Assembly (NCBI RefSeq): GCF_032681285.1
Contig: NZ_CP136336.1
Span: forward strand, 4,513,001 to 4,577,000
DNA length: 64,000 nucleotides
Direction: 5' to 3'
Source of the DNA: Piscinibacter gummiphilus
Lineage (GTDB): Bacteria; Pseudomonadota; Gammaproteobacteria; Burkholderiales; Burkholderiaceae_C
Shown: in pieces, positions 42,275 through 53,031 of the stretch
Layout: every line of letters starts with the position of its first letter
How positions within the stretch are numbered: the stretch's first letter is position 1
Translations under genes and position numbers: made by a program
Notes under the pieces: generated by a model
The model's database searches: none
What the model was told of the DNA's origin: nothing
Seen by the model: only the letters and a program-made list of their open reading frames with translations

Positions 42275-43684
42275 ATGGCATCAGCCCTCACCGACCGCCT
42301 GAGTCGTCTTGTCAAGACGATGCGCGGACAGGCCCGCATCACCGAAAGCAACGTGCAGGACATGCTGCGCGAAGTGCGCATGGCCCTGCTCGAGGCCGAC
42401 GTCGCCCTGCCCGTGGTGCGCGATTTCATCGCCCGCGTGAAGGAGAAGGCGCTCGGCGCCGAGGTCGTGGGCTCGCTCACGCCGGGGCAGGCGCTGGTGG
42501 GCATCGTCAACAAGGAACTCGCCGCCACGATGGGCGAGGTCGACCCGGCGACGGGCGCGGTGAAGCCCCCCGCCGACATCAACCTCGCGGCTCAGCCGCC
42601 CGCGGTGATCCTGATGGCCGGCCTGCAAGGTGCGGGCAAGACCACCACGACGGCCAAGCTGGCCAAGCACCTGATCGAGAAGCGCAAGAAGAAGGTGCTG
42701 ACCGTCTCGGCCGACGTCTACCGCCCCGCCGCCATCGAGCAGCTCAAGACGGTGAGCAAGCAGGCGGGCGCCGAGTGGTTCCCGTCCACCGCCACCGACA
42801 AGCCGGTGGCCATCGCCACCGCCGCGCTCGATCACGCGCGCCGGCACTACTTCGACGTGCTGCTGGTCGACACCGCCGGCCGGCTGGCGATCGACGAAGC
42901 ACTGATGAAGGAGATCGCCGAGTTGCATGCCGCGGTGAAGCCGGTCGAGACGCTCTTCGTCGTCGACGCCATGCAGGGCCAGGACGCAATCAATACCGCG
43001 AAAGCCTTCAAGGAGGCGCTGCCGCTCACCGGCATCGTGCTCACCAAGACCGACGGCGACTCGCGCGGTGGCGCGGCCCTCTCGGTGCGGCAGATCACGG
43101 GGGCGCCGATCAAGTTCGCCGGGGTCAGCGAGAAGATCGACGGCCTCGAAGTCTTCGACGCACAGCGCCACGCCGGCCGCGTGCTCGGCATGGGCGACAT
43201 CGTGGCGCTCGTCGAAGAAGTGCAGAAGGGCGTCGACGTCGCTGCCGCCCAGAAGCTTGCTGACAAGCTCAAGTCGGGCGACAACTTCGACCTCAATGAC
43301 TTCCTCGCCCAGATCAGCCAGATGAAGAAGATGGGCGGCCTCTCCGGCCTCATGGACAAGCTGCCCACCCAGATGACCGGCGGCAAGGCCGCCAACATCG
43401 GCCAGGCCGACATGGACCGTGCCGAGCGCGACGTGCGCCGCATGGAAGGCATCATCAATTCCATGACACCGCTCGAGCGCCGCAAGCCTGAGCTGCTCAA
43501 GGCCACCCGCAAGCGCCGTATCGCCGCCGGTGCCGGCGTGCAGGTGCAAGACGTCAACCGCCTGCTCAATCAGTTCGACCAGATGCAGGGGATGATGAAG
43601 AAGATGAAGGGCGGCGGCCTCATGAAGATGATGAAGCGCATGGGCGGCATGAAGGGCATGGGCGGCCCCGGCGGCCTGCGCTGA
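42275..43684 (+). CDS. ffh: Signal recognition particle protein Ffh
   Basis: A 469-residue SRP GTPase that binds signal sequences and 4.5S RNA. The N domain opens L-T-D-R-L-S-R-L-V-K. The G domain has G-L-Q-G-A-G-K-T-T-T near 112-121, D-T-A-G-R near 195-199 and T-K-T-D-G-D near 252-257. The Met-rich M domain ends with a K-M-K-G-G-G-L-M-K-M-M-K-R-M-G-G stretch. The ATG at 42275 gives the family start. Its receptor ftsY lies 1 kb away, convergent. Confidence 0.97.
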   Translation: MASALTDRLSRLVKTMRGQARITESNVQDMLREVRMALLEADVALPVVRDFIARVKEKALGAEVVGSLTPGQALVGIVNKELAATMGEVDPATGAVKPPADINLAAQPPAVILMAGLQGAGKTTTTAKLAKHLIEKRKKKVLTVSADVYRPAAIEQLKTVSKQAGAEWFPSTATDKPVAIATAALDHARRHYFDVLLVDTAGRLAIDEALMKEIAELHAAVKPVETLFVVDAMQGQDAINTAKAFKEALPLTGIVLTKTDGDSRGGAALSVRQITGAPIKFAGVSEKIDGLEVFDAQRHAGRVLGMGDIVALVEEVQKGVDVAAAQKLADKLKSGDNFDLNDFLAQISQMKKMGGLSGLMDKLPTQMTGGKAANIGQADMDRAERDVRRMEGIINSMTPLERRKPELLKATRKRRIAAGAGVQVQDVNRLLNQFDQMQGMMKKMKGGGLMKMMKRMGGMKGMGGPGGLR

Positions 43685-43730
43685 TCCTTCGCGGCCCGTG
43701 GCAGCGCTGGTGCGGCGCAGCATCGGCGAG

Positions 43731-43759
43731 TTGACCGCTTCCGGCCGGCCAGATATGGT
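43731..43759 (+). promoter_or_regulatory. Sigma-70 promoter of the DUF2726 gene
   Basis: TTGACC (43731-43736) and TATGGT (43754-43759) have a 17-bp spacer. Transcription would start near 43766, inside a perfect palindrome, about 24 bases before the gene's ATG. This is the best sigma-70 match in the window. Confidence 0.75.
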
Positions 43760-43761
43760 CA

Positions 43762-43775
43762 GTGTTCGCGAACAC
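43762..43775. promoter_or_regulatory. Perfect 14-bp palindrome at the predicted start of the DUF2726 transcript
   Basis: GTGTTCGCGAACAC is its own reverse complement. It starts two bases after the -10 box and covers the predicted transcription start, where a bound repressor would block RNA polymerase. The inner GTTCGCGAAC resembles TetR- or LexA-like operators, but the regulator is unknown. Confidence 0.6.
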
Positions 43776-43789
43776 GGGTTAGTGATGAC

Positions 43790-44548
43790 ATGGACATGCT
43801 GTTGATCGTCGGCGGGCTGCTGTTGCTTGCAGCGCTGGGGTGGGTGTTGTGGCAGAAGCGCGCCAAGCGCGCTGACGACAACAAGTCCCGCCGCAACAAC
43901 AAGGTGCGCTCGATGGAAGGCTTGGACACCCTGATGTCCTGGCATCCGCAGGCCACCCGCGTGATGACCACACCTGAGCGCAAGGCCTATGCCGCGCTGA
44001 GGGCCGGGCTGCCCGAGCACATCATCCTGGCGCAGGTGCCACTGGCCCGCTTTCTCAAGGTGCCGACACGGCACTCCTATTCCGAATGGCTGCGCCGCGT
44101 GGGCGTGCTGTGCGGCGATCTGGTGGTGTGCGACAGCGTCTCTCAGGTGATCGCGATCGTCGACATCCGTGCCCCGGAAGCCCAGGAGAACGAAAGCACC
44201 CGTCAGCGCCACGCGCGCATGGACCGCGTGCTGAAGGCCGCCGAGATTCCGCTGCATGTGTGGCGCGAAGATGCGATCCCCAACGCGACCGGGGCTCGCA
44301 ACGCGATTCTCGGCATGCCGGTCGAAGCGCCCACCACGGCACCGGCGGCCGCTGCAACGATGCGGCCCGTGGCCGTCGCCCCGAGCCGCGCGCCTGCCGT
44401 CGAACGCATCCCGGCGGCAGCGGTCGTCGACGACGACGGCATGGAGCAGCACGATCCGCCGTCGTCGACCTGGTTTGATGAAATGGACTCCGCAGCGGCA
44501 CCGCTGCCGCCCACGCCGCAGCGCGGCGGTGGGCCCTCGATCCGCTGA
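43790..44548 (+). CDS. Membrane-anchored DUF2726 protein
   Basis: A 252-residue protein with one N-terminal membrane helix (about 4-20) followed by basic residues (K-R-A-K-R), so the body is cytoplasmic. The DUF2726 domain lies at about 60-170: T-P-E-R-K-A-Y-A-A-L-R, I-L-A-Q-V-P-L-A-R-F-L and C-G-D-L-V-V-C-D with I-A-I-V-D-I. This fold is nuclease-like in my recollection, and the D...V-D pattern fits a restriction-endonuclease-type core, but function is not proven. The C-terminal third is Ala/Pro-rich, with an acidic end. It has its own promoter and palindrome and is convergent with ftsY. Confidence 0.82.
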   Translation: MDMLLIVGGLLLLAALGWVLWQKRAKRADDNKSRRNNKVRSMEGLDTLMSWHPQATRVMTTPERKAYAALRAGLPEHIILAQVPLARFLKVPTRHSYSEWLRRVGVLCGDLVVCDSVSQVIAIVDIRAPEAQENESTRQRHARMDRVLKAAEIPLHVWREDAIPNATGARNAILGMPVEAPTTAPAAAATMRPVAVAPSRAPAVERIPAAAVVDDDGMEQHDPPSSTWFDEMDSAAAPLPPTPQRGGGPSIR

Positions 44549-44560
44549 TCAGTTCAAGGA

Positions 44561-45679
<1,119 letters not shown>

Positions 45680-45724
45680 GGGGTGGGAGTGTGCGCAGGT
45701 GACAGAGGCCCTGCGAGTGATGGC

Positions 45725-45730
45725 TATAAT
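45725..45730 (+). promoter_or_regulatory. -10 box TATAAT of tRNA-Met
   Basis: A perfect TATAAT ends ten bases before the mature tRNA 5' end. A partial -35, GTGACA at 45699-45704, has a long spacing of 20. Confidence 0.65.
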
Positions 45731-45740
45731 GCGCGGCTCA

Positions 45741-45817
<77 letters not shown>

Positions 45818-45921
45818 AATCAGTTCTACCCTGCGGCTCCCGGTCATGACGGCCTGGAGCCGTTGTCTTTGGTGGGCCTGGCTCCCACAATCCACTTCTC
45901 CACAGCCACTGGATCTACACC

Positions 45922-46305
45922 ATGTACCGCTGTCTTGCCGTTGCCACTGCTGCAATCGCCTTCGCCCTGCCCGCTGCCGCACAAGTGCAGCGCAATTTCC
46001 CTCAGAACGCCTTGCGCGGCGTCATCACCTTCGGCGCGCCGCCGCAGGTCCTGCTCAACGGCAAGCCGGCCCAGCTGGCGCCGGGCGCGCGCATCCGCGG
46101 TCTCGACAACATGCTGGTCATGTCGGGCGGGGCGATGAACTTGAAGGCGACGGTCAACTACACCTTCGAGAACACCACCGGCCTCATCAAAGACGTGTGG
46201 CTGCTGCGCCCCGAAGAAATCGCGCGCAAGCCCTGGCCCGAGACGCTGGCCGAGGCGCAAACATGGCAGTTTGACCCGGCCGCGCAGGCCTGGGTCAAGC
46301 CCTGA
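45922..46305 (+). CDS. Conserved periplasmic protein upstream of miaB
   Basis: A 127-residue exported protein. Residues 1-20 form a signal peptide ending A-L-P-A-A-A, with predicted cleavage before Q-V-Q-R-N-F. The mature part is a small beta-rich domain, with G-V-I-T-F-G-A-P-P-Q-V-L-L-N-G-K near residue 33 and a D-V-W-L-L-R-P-E-E-I region near 90. No catalytic motif is visible and the function is unknown. It precedes miaB by 12 nt, so the two are probably co-transcribed. I recall the same pairing in other Burkholderiales. Confidence 0.78.
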   Translation: MYRCLAVATAAIAFALPAAAQVQRNFPQNALRGVITFGAPPQVLLNGKPAQLAPGARIRGLDNMLVMSGGAMNLKATVNYTFENTTGLIKDVWLLRPEEIARKPWPETLAEAQTWQFDPAAQAWVKP

Positions 46306-46317
46306 GGGAGGCTCGCC

Positions 46318-47691
46318 ATGCAGGGCCCAACCCCGAAGAAGGTTTTCATCAAGACCTTCGGCTGCCAGATGAACGAGTACGACTCGGACAAGATGGCCGA
46401 CGTGCTGCACGCCGCCGAAGGCTACGAGTCGACGGATGACGTCGAGCAGGCCGATCTCATCCTCTTCAACACCTGCTCGGTGCGCGAGAAGGCGCAGGAG
46501 AAGGTGTTCAGCGACCTCGGTCGCGTGAAACACCTGAAAGCCAAGGGCACGCTGATCGGCGTGGGAGGCTGTGTCGCCAGCCAGGAAGGTGCGGCCATCA
46601 TCGAGCGCGCGCCCTACGTCGACGTGGTGTTCGGCCCGCAGACGCTGCACCGCCTGCCGCAGATGCTCGCGCAGCGCCGGCACGAACGCCGCCCGCAGGT
46701 CGACATCAGCTTCCCCGAGATCGAGAAGTTCGACAACCTGCCGCCGGCGCGTGTCGAGGGTGCGACCGCCTTCGTCTCGATCATGGAAGGCTGCTCCAAG
46801 TACTGCAGCTACTGCGTGGTGCCCTACACCCGCGGCGAAGAAGTGTCGCGCCCGTTCGACGACGTGCTGGTCGAAGTGGCCGGCCTCGCCGACCAGGGCG
46901 TGAAGGAAGTGACGCTGCTCGGCCAGAACGTCAATGCCTACCGCGGCAAGATGGGCGACACCAGCGAGATCGCCGACTTCGCGCTGCTCATCGAGTACGT
47001 GGCCGAAATCCCCGGCATCGAGCGCATCCGCTACACCACGAGCCATCCCAACGAGTTCTCGCAGCGCCTGATCGACGCCTATGGCCGCGTGCCGCAGCTC
47101 GTGAACCATGTGCACCTGCCGGTGCAGCACGGCAGCGACCGCATCCTGATGGCGATGAAGCGCGGCTACACCGCGATGGAGTTCAAGAGCACGGTGCGCA
47201 AGCTGCGCGCGGTGCGGCCGAACATCAGCCTGTCGAGCGACTTCATCGTCGGCTTCCCTGGCGAGACCGAAGACGACTTCGCCAAGATGATGAAGTTGAT
47301 CGACGACATCGGCTTCGACAGCAGCTTCAGCTTCGTCTTCAGCCCGCGCCCCGGCACGCCGGCCGCCGCGCTGCACGACGACACGCCGCAAGAGGTCAAG
47401 CTCAAACGCCTGCAGCACCTACAGGCGGTGATCGAAGCCAACCAGCGCCGCATCGGGCAAGCCATGGTCGGAACGGTGCAGAAGATCCTGGTCGAAGGCC
47501 CATCGCGCAAAGATGCGAATGAACTGATGGGCCGCACCGAGTGCAACCGCATCGTCAACTTCAAGGGCCAGCCGCGCCTGATCGGACAGCTGATCGACGT
47601 CACCATCACCGAGGCCTACCCGCACTCGCTGCGGGCCGAAGTGGCCACGCGTGAGAGCGCGGCGCTGGCTGGAAGTCTGAGCGAAGCCTAG
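46318..47691 (+). CDS. miaB: tRNA-2-methylthio-N6-dimethylallyladenosine synthase
   Basis: A 457-residue radical-SAM methylthiotransferase acting on A37 of tRNAs that read UNN codons. The N-terminal domain carries Cys16 (F-G-C-Q-M-N), N-T-C-S-V-R and G-G-C-V-A for one iron-sulfur cluster. The radical-SAM cluster is Cys159, Cys163 and Cys166 (C-S-K-Y-C-S-Y-C). A C-terminal TRAM domain (about 385-445) binds tRNA. Motifs and length fit MiaB rather than RimO. It is convergent with the small membrane protein downstream and overlaps it by four bases. Confidence 0.96.
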   Translation: MQGPTPKKVFIKTFGCQMNEYDSDKMADVLHAAEGYESTDDVEQADLILFNTCSVREKAQEKVFSDLGRVKHLKAKGTLIGVGGCVASQEGAAIIERAPYVDVVFGPQTLHRLPQMLAQRRHERRPQVDISFPEIEKFDNLPPARVEGATAFVSIMEGCSKYCSYCVVPYTRGEEVSRPFDDVLVEVAGLADQGVKEVTLLGQNVNAYRGKMGDTSEIADFALLIEYVAEIPGIERIRYTTSHPNEFSQRLIDAYGRVPQLVNHVHLPVQHGSDRILMAMKRGYTAMEFKSTVRKLRAVRPNISLSSDFIVGFPGETEDDFAKMMKLIDDIGFDSSFSFVFSPRPGTPAAALHDDTPQEVKLKRLQHLQAVIEANQRRIGQAMVGTVQKILVEGPSRKDANELMGRTECNRIVNFKGQPRLIGQLIDVTITEAYPHSLRAEVATRESAALAGSLSEA

Positions 47692-47966
47692 CGGTGCTCC
47701 TTCCAGCCGGCCCACCACAGGGCCAGGGCGCAGACGATCACCATCGCGCCGTAGGTGCTCATCTTGCCGTCCTGCCCGTGCCACAGCAGCCCGGCAACGA
47801 GGACCAGTGCTGAGGCTGGCACTGCCCACGCCGCCATGCGCCAGCCGGACACGCCTTTGAGCTCTCGCCACCAGAAGACCTTGGCTGCCCATGCCGCCAC
47901 GATGCCCACCCCCACCGCCGGTGCGAGGAAGTTCAAGAAATGCCACAGCGCGTCCAAGGCGCCCAT
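47688..47966 (-). CDS. Small three-helix membrane protein
   Basis: A 92-residue hydrophobic protein with three likely membrane helices (about 10-30, 43-62 and 68-87). It opens [17 protein letters not shown] and ends W-W-A-G-W-K-E-H-R. No family is recognised with confidence; conserved small membrane proteins of this kind often lie beside hemA in Burkholderiales. The ATG at 47966 was chosen because the upstream open frame runs into the hemA coding region on the opposite strand. The function is unknown. Confidence 0.65.
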   Translation of the reverse strand: MGALDALWHFLNFLAPAVGVGIVAAWAAKVFWWRELKGVSGWRMAAWAVPASALVLVAGLLWHGQDGKMSTYGAMVIVCALALWWAGWKEHR

Positions 47967-48019
47967 TGCGTCACGCTCCAGGTCTGACGGGCGACAACCC
48001 GCGAAATTGACCGGAATTT

Positions 48020-48025
48020 TATAAT
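48020..48025 (+). promoter_or_regulatory. Consensus -10 box TATAAT directly before hemA
   Basis: A perfect TATAAT ends eight bases before the hemA ATG (48034), so the transcript should start at or within a base or two of the ATG. No Shine-Dalgarno sequence lies between. TTGACC at 48007-48012 is too close to be the -35 of this box. Confidence 0.55.
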
Positions 48026-48033
48026 TCGACAAC

Positions 48034-49329
48034 ATGAGCGTTTTCACCCTCGGCCTGAACCACACCACGGCCCCGCTTGACTTGCGGGGCCGGTTTGCGT
48101 TCACGCTCGAGCAGCTCGCGCCCACGCTGCAGGAGTTCCGACAGCGCGTCACGGGCAAAACCGGCGGCCCCGAGGTCGCCTTGCTCTCCACCTGCAACCG
48201 CACCGAGCTGTACTGCGCAGCCGAAACTGGCCTCGTCACCTCGGCGGTGGATTGGCTGGCCGCGCGCGGCGGCGTGGCCAGCCAGGAGCTGATGCATCAC
48301 GCCTACGTGCTCGAAGGTGGCGCGGCGGCGCGCCATGCCTTCCGCGTGGCCAGCGGCCTCGATTCGATGGTGCTCGGCGAGCCGCAGATCCTTGGCCAGA
48401 TGAAGCAGGCAGTGCGCGAAGCGAGCACGGCCGGCACGCTGGGCACCACGCTGCACCAGATGTTCCAGCGCTCCTTCGCCGTCGCGAAGGACGTGCGCAC
48501 CTCCACCGAGATCGGCGCCCACTCCATCAGCATGGCCGCCGCCGCGGTGCGCCTGGCCTCGCAGCTCTTCGAAGACCTGCGCGACACGAAGGTGCTGTTC
48601 GTCGGCGCCGGCGAAATGATCGAACTCGTGGCGACGCATTTCGCGGCCCGCCAGCCCAAGGCGATGGCAGTGGCCAACCGCACGCTCGAGCGTGGCGAGA
48701 AGCTCGCCGGCCGCTTCGGCGCCGAGGCGCTGCGACTGGCCGATCTGCCCTCGCGCCTGGCGGAATTCGACGCCGTGATTTCCTGCACTGCGAGTTCGCT
48801 GCCCATCATCGGCCTGGGTGCCGTCGAGCGCGCGCTGAAGGCCCGCAAGCACCGCCCGATGTTCATGGTCGACCTGGCCGTGCCGCGTGACGTGGAGCCC
48901 GAAGTCTCGCGCCTGTCCGACGTCTACCTCTACACCGTCGACGACCTCTCGGCGCTGGTGCAAAGCGCGGGCGAGAAACGCCAGGCTGCGGTGCAGCAGG
49001 CCGAGGCCATCATCGAAAGCGGCGTGCAGAGCTTCGTGCATTGGCTCGGCCAGCGGGATGCCGTGCCGCTGATCCAGGCACTCCACGCGCAGGCCAACGA
49101 CTGGCGTGCCGCCGAGATCGCCCGAGCGCGCAAGCTGCTCGCCAAGGGCGAAGACATCGACGCCGTCCTGGAGGCACTCTCCCGCGGCCTCACCCAGAAG
49201 ATGCTGCACGGCGCGCTCGCTGAACTGCATGCGGCCGACGACACGCACCGCCCTGCCCTCGCGCAGACGGTGTCGCGCCTCTTCCTGCGCGGCAGCAGCC
49301 ACGACCCGCTCGACGACAACAAGCGTTAG
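48034..49329 (+). CDS. hemA: Glutamyl-tRNA reductase
   Basis: A 431-residue NADPH enzyme that reduces glutamyl-tRNA to glutamate-1-semialdehyde, the committed step of haem synthesis in the C5 pathway; hemL is also in the window. [14 protein letters not shown] starts the catalytic domain. The nucleophile is Cys54 in [27 protein letters not shown] near 110-125 and the NADPH loop V-G-A-G-E-M near 190 follow. prfA and prmC follow, the conserved hemA-prfA-prmC order. Confidence 0.97.
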   Translation: MSVFTLGLNHTTAPLDLRGRFAFTLEQLAPTLQEFRQRVTGKTGGPEVALLSTCNRTELYCAAETGLVTSAVDWLAARGGVASQELMHHAYVLEGGAAARHAFRVASGLDSMVLGEPQILGQMKQAVREASTAGTLGTTLHQMFQRSFAVAKDVRTSTEIGAHSISMAAAAVRLASQLFEDLRDTKVLFVGAGEMIELVATHFAARQPKAMAVANRTLERGEKLAGRFGAEALRLADLPSRLAEFDAVISCTASSLPIIGLGAVERALKARKHRPMFMVDLAVPRDVEPEVSRLSDVYLYTVDDLSALVQSAGEKRQAAVQQAEAIIESGVQSFVHWLGQRDAVPLIQALHAQANDWRAAEIARARKLLAKGEDIDAVLEALSRGLTQKMLHGALAELHAADDTHRPALAQTVSRLFLRGSSHDPLDDNKR

Positions 49330-49418
49330 CGACGCTGCGCCCACCGCCCTGGTGGAGCGCCTGCCTGCCCGCGCATGCCGGGCGCACCGCTCCGACCACC
49401 CCCGTATCCGGAGCCTCC

Positions 49419-50504
49419 ATGAAAGACACCCTGCGCCAGCAATTCGAACGCCTCGCGATGCGGCTCGCCGAGTTGAACGCCACGCTGGCCGACCCGACGA
49501 TCGCGAGCGACATGAATCGCTTTCGCAGCCTCACGCGCGAGCATGCCGAGGTCGAATCGCTGGTGCAGCGCTTCCGCCACTACGAGCAGCGCGAGCGCGA
49601 TCTCGCGTCTGCGCGCGAGATGCTCGCAGACCCCGAGATGGCCGAGATGGCGCAGGAAGAAATCGCCGGCGCCGAAGCCGACCTGACTCGCTTGCACGGC
49701 GAGCTGCAGACGGCACTGCTGCCGCGCGACCCGGACGATGGCCGCAATGCGTTCATCGAAATCCGCGCCGGCACCGGCGGCGACGAGTCGGCGCTCTTCG
49801 CGGCCGATCTGCTGCGCATGTACCTGCGCTATGCCGAGCGGCAAGGGTGGCGCAGCGAGGTGATGTCGCAGAACACTTCCGACCTCGGCGGCTACAAGGA
49901 AGTCGTGCTGCGCATGGAAGGCGACGATGTCTATGCCAGGCTCAAATTCGAATCAGGCGGACACCGCGTGCAGCGCGTGCCGGCCACCGAAGCGCAGGGT
50001 CGCATCCACACGAGCGCCTGCACGGTCGCGGTGATGCCCGAGGCCGACGCGGCCGAAGAGATCCAGCTCAACCCGGCCGACCTGCGCATCGACACCTTCC
50101 GGGCCAGCGGTGCAGGGGGCCAGCACGTGAACAAGACCGACAGCGCGATCCGCGTCACTCACCTACCCACCGGCTTGGTCGCCGAATGCCAGGACGACCG
50201 CTCTCAGCACCGCAACAAGGCCAAGGCATTGGCCGTGCTCGCCGCGCGCCTGCGCGAGAAGGACCGCAGCGAACGTGCCGCCAAGGAAGCCGCCACCCGC
50301 AAGGGCCTGATCGGCAGCGGCGACCGCAGCGACCGCATCCGCACCTACAACTTCCCGCAGGGCCGGCTCACCGACCACCGCATCAACCTCACGCTCTACA
50401 AGCTCGGCGCCATCATGGAAGGTGAGCTCGACGACGTGATCGGCGCGCTGCAGGCCGCCCGCGCCGCCGAGCAGCTGGCCGAGCTGGAAGGGCGCAGCCT
50501 GTGA
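49419..50504 (+). CDS. prfA: Peptide chain release factor 1
   Basis: A 361-residue class I release factor reading UAA and UAG. The catalytic G-G-Q is at 233-235 in [13 protein letters not shown]. The anticodon-like P-A-T region appears as R-V-P-A-T-E near residues 187-192, the RF1 signature. The glutamine of G-G-Q is methylated by PrmC, encoded next. An 89-nt gap separates it from hemA. It overlaps prmC by four bases (GTGA). Confidence 0.97.
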   Translation: MKDTLRQQFERLAMRLAELNATLADPTIASDMNRFRSLTREHAEVESLVQRFRHYEQRERDLASAREMLADPEMAEMAQEEIAGAEADLTRLHGELQTALLPRDPDDGRNAFIEIRAGTGGDESALFAADLLRMYLRYAERQGWRSEVMSQNTSDLGGYKEVVLRMEGDDVYARLKFESGGHRVQRVPATEAQGRIHTSACTVAVMPEADAAEEIQLNPADLRIDTFRASGAGGQHVNKTDSAIRVTHLPTGLVAECQDDRSQHRNKAKALAVLAARLREKDRSERAAKEAATRKGLIGSGDRSDRIRTYNFPQGRLTDHRINLTLYKLGAIMEGELDDVIGALQAARAAEQLAELEGRSL

Positions 50505-51334
50505 GCCGAATCGCCGCCGCACTGACCCGTGCCCGCGAGATGGGACTCGATCGTCTCGACGCGCAGCTGCTCGTCGGGCACGTGTTGCAGCGCCCGCGCA
50601 GTTGGCTGCTGGCACACGACGACACCCTGCTGACCGAGGCGGAACAGACGCATGTCGAGCACCTGATGCAACGCCGCGCAGCCGGCGAACCGCTCGCCTA
50701 CCTGACGGGCGAAAAGGAGTTCCACGGTCTGACGCTGCAGGTCACCCCGGCCGTGTTGATCCCACGGCCCGACACCGAAACCTTGGTGGACTGGGCGCTG
50801 TCTGTCTTGAACTCGGGCCCGCAAGTGCCCCGGGTGCTTGATCTGGGCACGGGCAGCGGTGCCATCGCCTTGGCGCTCAAGCACCGGCACCCAGCGGCCA
50901 TCGTCACGGCCGTCGATGCCAGCGAGGACGCGCTGCGCGTGGCGGCAGGCAATGCGCAACGCCTGGGCCTCGACATCCGCTTTCGGCTCGGCGACTGGTG
51001 GCAAGGCCTCGAAGGCGAGCGTTTCGACCTCGTCGTGAGCAACCCGCCCTACATCGCGCTCGGCGACGAGCACCTCCCGGCACTGCGCCACGAGCCCACG
51101 CTGGCGCTCACCTCCGGCGCCGACGGCCTGGACGCCCTGCGCACGATCGTCGACGGAGCTCCTCATCACCTGACGAGCGCCGGCTGGCTGCTGGTGGAGC
51201 ACGGGCACGACCAAGCGCAGGCCATGGGTGAGCTGCTGCTGGCTGCCGGTTTTGGCGACGTCCAGACATGCAAAGACCTTGCCGGCATCGGCCGTTGCAG
51301 CGGTGGACAGTGGCCCCAACGAGACACTCCCTGA
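50501..51334 (+). CDS. prmC: Release factor glutamine methyltransferase
   Basis: A 277-residue SAM-dependent methyltransferase modifying the GGQ glutamine of RF1 and RF2. The helical N-terminal domain (1-about 80) is followed by [20 protein letters not shown]. The SAM loop [11 protein letters not shown] is near 113-123, and N-P-P-Y at 181-184 binds the substrate glutamine. It starts at a GTG overlapping the prfA stop. Confidence 0.96.
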   Translation: MSRIAAALTRAREMGLDRLDAQLLVGHVLQRPRSWLLAHDDTLLTEAEQTHVEHLMQRRAAGEPLAYLTGEKEFHGLTLQVTPAVLIPRPDTETLVDWALSVLNSGPQVPRVLDLGTGSGAIALALKHRHPAAIVTAVDASEDALRVAAGNAQRLGLDIRFRLGDWWQGLEGERFDLVVSNPPYIALGDEHLPALRHEPTLALTSGADGLDALRTIVDGAPHHLTSAGWLLVEHGHDQAQAMGELLLAAGFGDVQTCKDLAGIGRCSGGQWPQRDTP

Positions 51335-51460
51335 CCCACTGTTGCGGCATTGCTGCACACCCCCCAGCCTGAGCCTCCACCAAAAGGCGTAAGAGGCTAC
51401 CAAGCCTCCAGCAACGGGCGTAGCATGACTTTCATTCCAGCCTGTTCGTCTCTCGACCTC

Positions 51461-52018
51461 ATGCGCTCGCCCCACTTCCACTGGCTCGCCATGTTGACCC
51501 TGTGCCTCGGGGCGGCAGGCGCGCACGCCAGTGACGCGACACCGCAAAGCCAGGCGCAAGCCTGGGAAGGGCTCAAGGCCCGCCTGGCCATCGGCACCGC
51601 CGCGCCAGCACGCAATGACCCGAGCGTCAGCGATGCGGAGCCGCACAAGATCAACACCCTCAGCCTGATGGGCGACTACTACCTGAGTCGCCCCTGGCTC
51701 GGCAAGACTGGCGGGTGGCGCGCGACCAGCGGGGTGCTGCTGGGCGCACGCAGTTCCGTCTGGAGCAGCCCTTCACTGCTCGACCGGCGCATTGCCGGTG
51801 ACGGCAACGACGCCGGCACCCAGCCCTACCTGGGGTTGGGTTACACCGGCTGGTCAAGCAAGGGAGGCTGGGGCCTGTCGGCCGACGTGGGCCTCATGGG
51901 GCTGTCGCGCTCGACCACACGTTTCGGCAGATCCGCCCCCTCGTCGAGCCTCGACGACACGGTGCGCGACCTGCGGTTTGCGCCGCTCCTGCAACTCGGC
52001 GTTTCCTATTCGTTCTGA
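51461..52018 (+). CDS. Predicted outer-membrane or periplasmic protein of unknown family
   Basis: A 185-residue exported protein. Residues 1-24 form a signal peptide (M-R-S-P-H-F-H-W-L-A-M-L-T-L, ending A-G-A-H-A-S). Alternating hydrophobic strands, aromatic-rich turns (L-G-L-G-Y-T-G-W-S-S-K-G-G-W-G-L) and a C-terminal Y-S-F suggest a small beta-barrel. The final Phe is the outer-membrane assembly signal. No precise family is recognised. An in-frame ATG at 51425 would extend the signal by 12 residues. It stands alone between prmC and grxD. Confidence 0.7.
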   Translation: MRSPHFHWLAMLTLCLGAAGAHASDATPQSQAQAWEGLKARLAIGTAAPARNDPSVSDAEPHKINTLSLMGDYYLSRPWLGKTGGWRATSGVLLGARSSVWSSPSLLDRRIAGDGNDAGTQPYLGLGYTGWSSKGGWGLSADVGLMGLSRSTTRFGRSAPSSSLDDTVRDLRFAPLLQLGVSYSF

Positions 52019-52123
52019 GTGGCGTGGGCTTGTGGGCCCGCAGGCTCCGAGCCGAGCGGTTTGCCGTATAACCTCGCCTATCCCCATTTGATTTCCCCGG
52101 CAGCCTGCCGGCACACCACCACC

Positions 52124-52441
52124 ATGAGCGACGTTCAACAACGCATCGACGACCTCGTCAAATCCAACCGCGTGGTGCTCTTCATGAAGGGCACGGCGCA
52201 ATTTCCCCAGTGCGGTTTCTCGGGCCGCGCAGTGCAGATCCTCAAGTCCTGCGGCGTCAACGACCTCAAGACCTTCAACGTGCTGGAAGACGAGGGCGTG
52301 CGCCAGGGCATCAAGGAATACGCCAACTGGCCGACCATTCCGCAGCTGTACGTCAACGGCGAATTCGTCGGCGGCTCCGACATCATGATGGAGATGTACC
52401 AGGCCGGCGAACTGCAGCAGGTCCTGGGTACCCAGGCCTGA
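52124..52441 (+). CDS. grxD: Monothiol glutaredoxin 4
   Basis: A 105-residue CGFS-type glutaredoxin that binds a [2Fe-2S] cluster with glutathione and hands it on. The active-site Cys30 lies in [25 protein letters not shown] near 70-87 is the glutathione-binding cis-Pro region. The length is typical of single-domain monothiol glutaredoxins. A TATAAC at 52067-52072 might be a -10 box. ubiX follows almost at once. Confidence 0.95.
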   Translation: MSDVQQRIDDLVKSNRVVLFMKGTAQFPQCGFSGRAVQILKSCGVNDLKTFNVLEDEGVRQGIKEYANWPTIPQLYVNGEFVGGSDIMMEMYQAGELQQVLGTQA

Positions 52442-52443
52442 GC

Positions 52444-53022
52444 TTGGCCACATCTCCTGCCCCCGGACGTGTGGTCGTCGCCATCACCGGCGCCACCGGC
52501 GCGGTGTATGGGCAGAGGCTTCTGCAGCGCCTGAAGGCTGCTGGCCGCGAGACACACCTCGTCGTCAGCCCGGCCGGCGTCTTGAACGCCCACCACGAGC
52601 TGGGCCTGGACCGCAAGGCGCTCGAGGCGCTCGCCCACACCGCCTACAACCCGGCCGACGTGGGTGCGGCCATCGCAAGCGGCTCGTTCCCGGTGGAGAG
52701 CATGGTGGTGGCGCCGTGCTCGATGAAGACGCTCGCCTCCATCGCGCACGGCCTGTCGGACAACCTCATCAGCCGCGCCGCCGACGTCACGCTCAAGGAG
52801 CGGCGCCGCCTGGTGCTGCTGGCCCGCGAGACGCCGTACAACCTGGCGCACCTGCGCAACATGACGGCCGTGACCGAGATGGGCGGCATCGTGTTCCCGC
52901 CGCTGCCGGCGTTCTATCACCGGCCCGCGACGCTCGATGACGTGGTCGACGACTCGGTGGAGCGCGTGCTGGCCCTGCTCGGCGTCACCGAAGCGCAACC
53001 CAAGGCGTGGGCCGGGCTTTGA
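52444..53022 (+). CDS. ubiX: Flavin prenyltransferase UbiX
   Basis: A 192-residue enzyme attaching a dimethylallyl group to FMN to make the cofactor of UbiD decarboxylase for ubiquinone. It opens V-V-V-A-I-T-G-A-T-G-A-V-Y-G-Q-R-L near residue 11 and has the flavin/substrate segments M-V-V-A-P-C-S-M-K-T-L-A-S-I-A-H-G and V-L-L-A-R-E-T-P-Y-N. The start is uncertain: a TTG at 52444, just after the grxD stop, gives a 10-residue lead; a GTG at 52471 would begin directly at the first strand. No ubiD is in the window. Confidence 0.87.
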   Translation: MATSPAPGRVVVAITGATGAVYGQRLLQRLKAAGRETHLVVSPAGVLNAHHELGLDRKALEALAHTAYNPADVGAAIASGSFPVESMVVAPCSMKTLASIAHGLSDNLISRAADVTLKERRRLVLLARETPYNLAHLRNMTAVTEMGGIVFPPLPAFYHRPATLDDVVDDSVERVLALLGVTEAQPKAWAGL

Positions 53023-53031
53023 GCGGCGGCG

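Noticed and set aside
47967..48239. N-terminal extension of the small membrane protein next to hemA
   Set aside because: The extension runs antisense through the hemA start and coding region and reads as random sequence.
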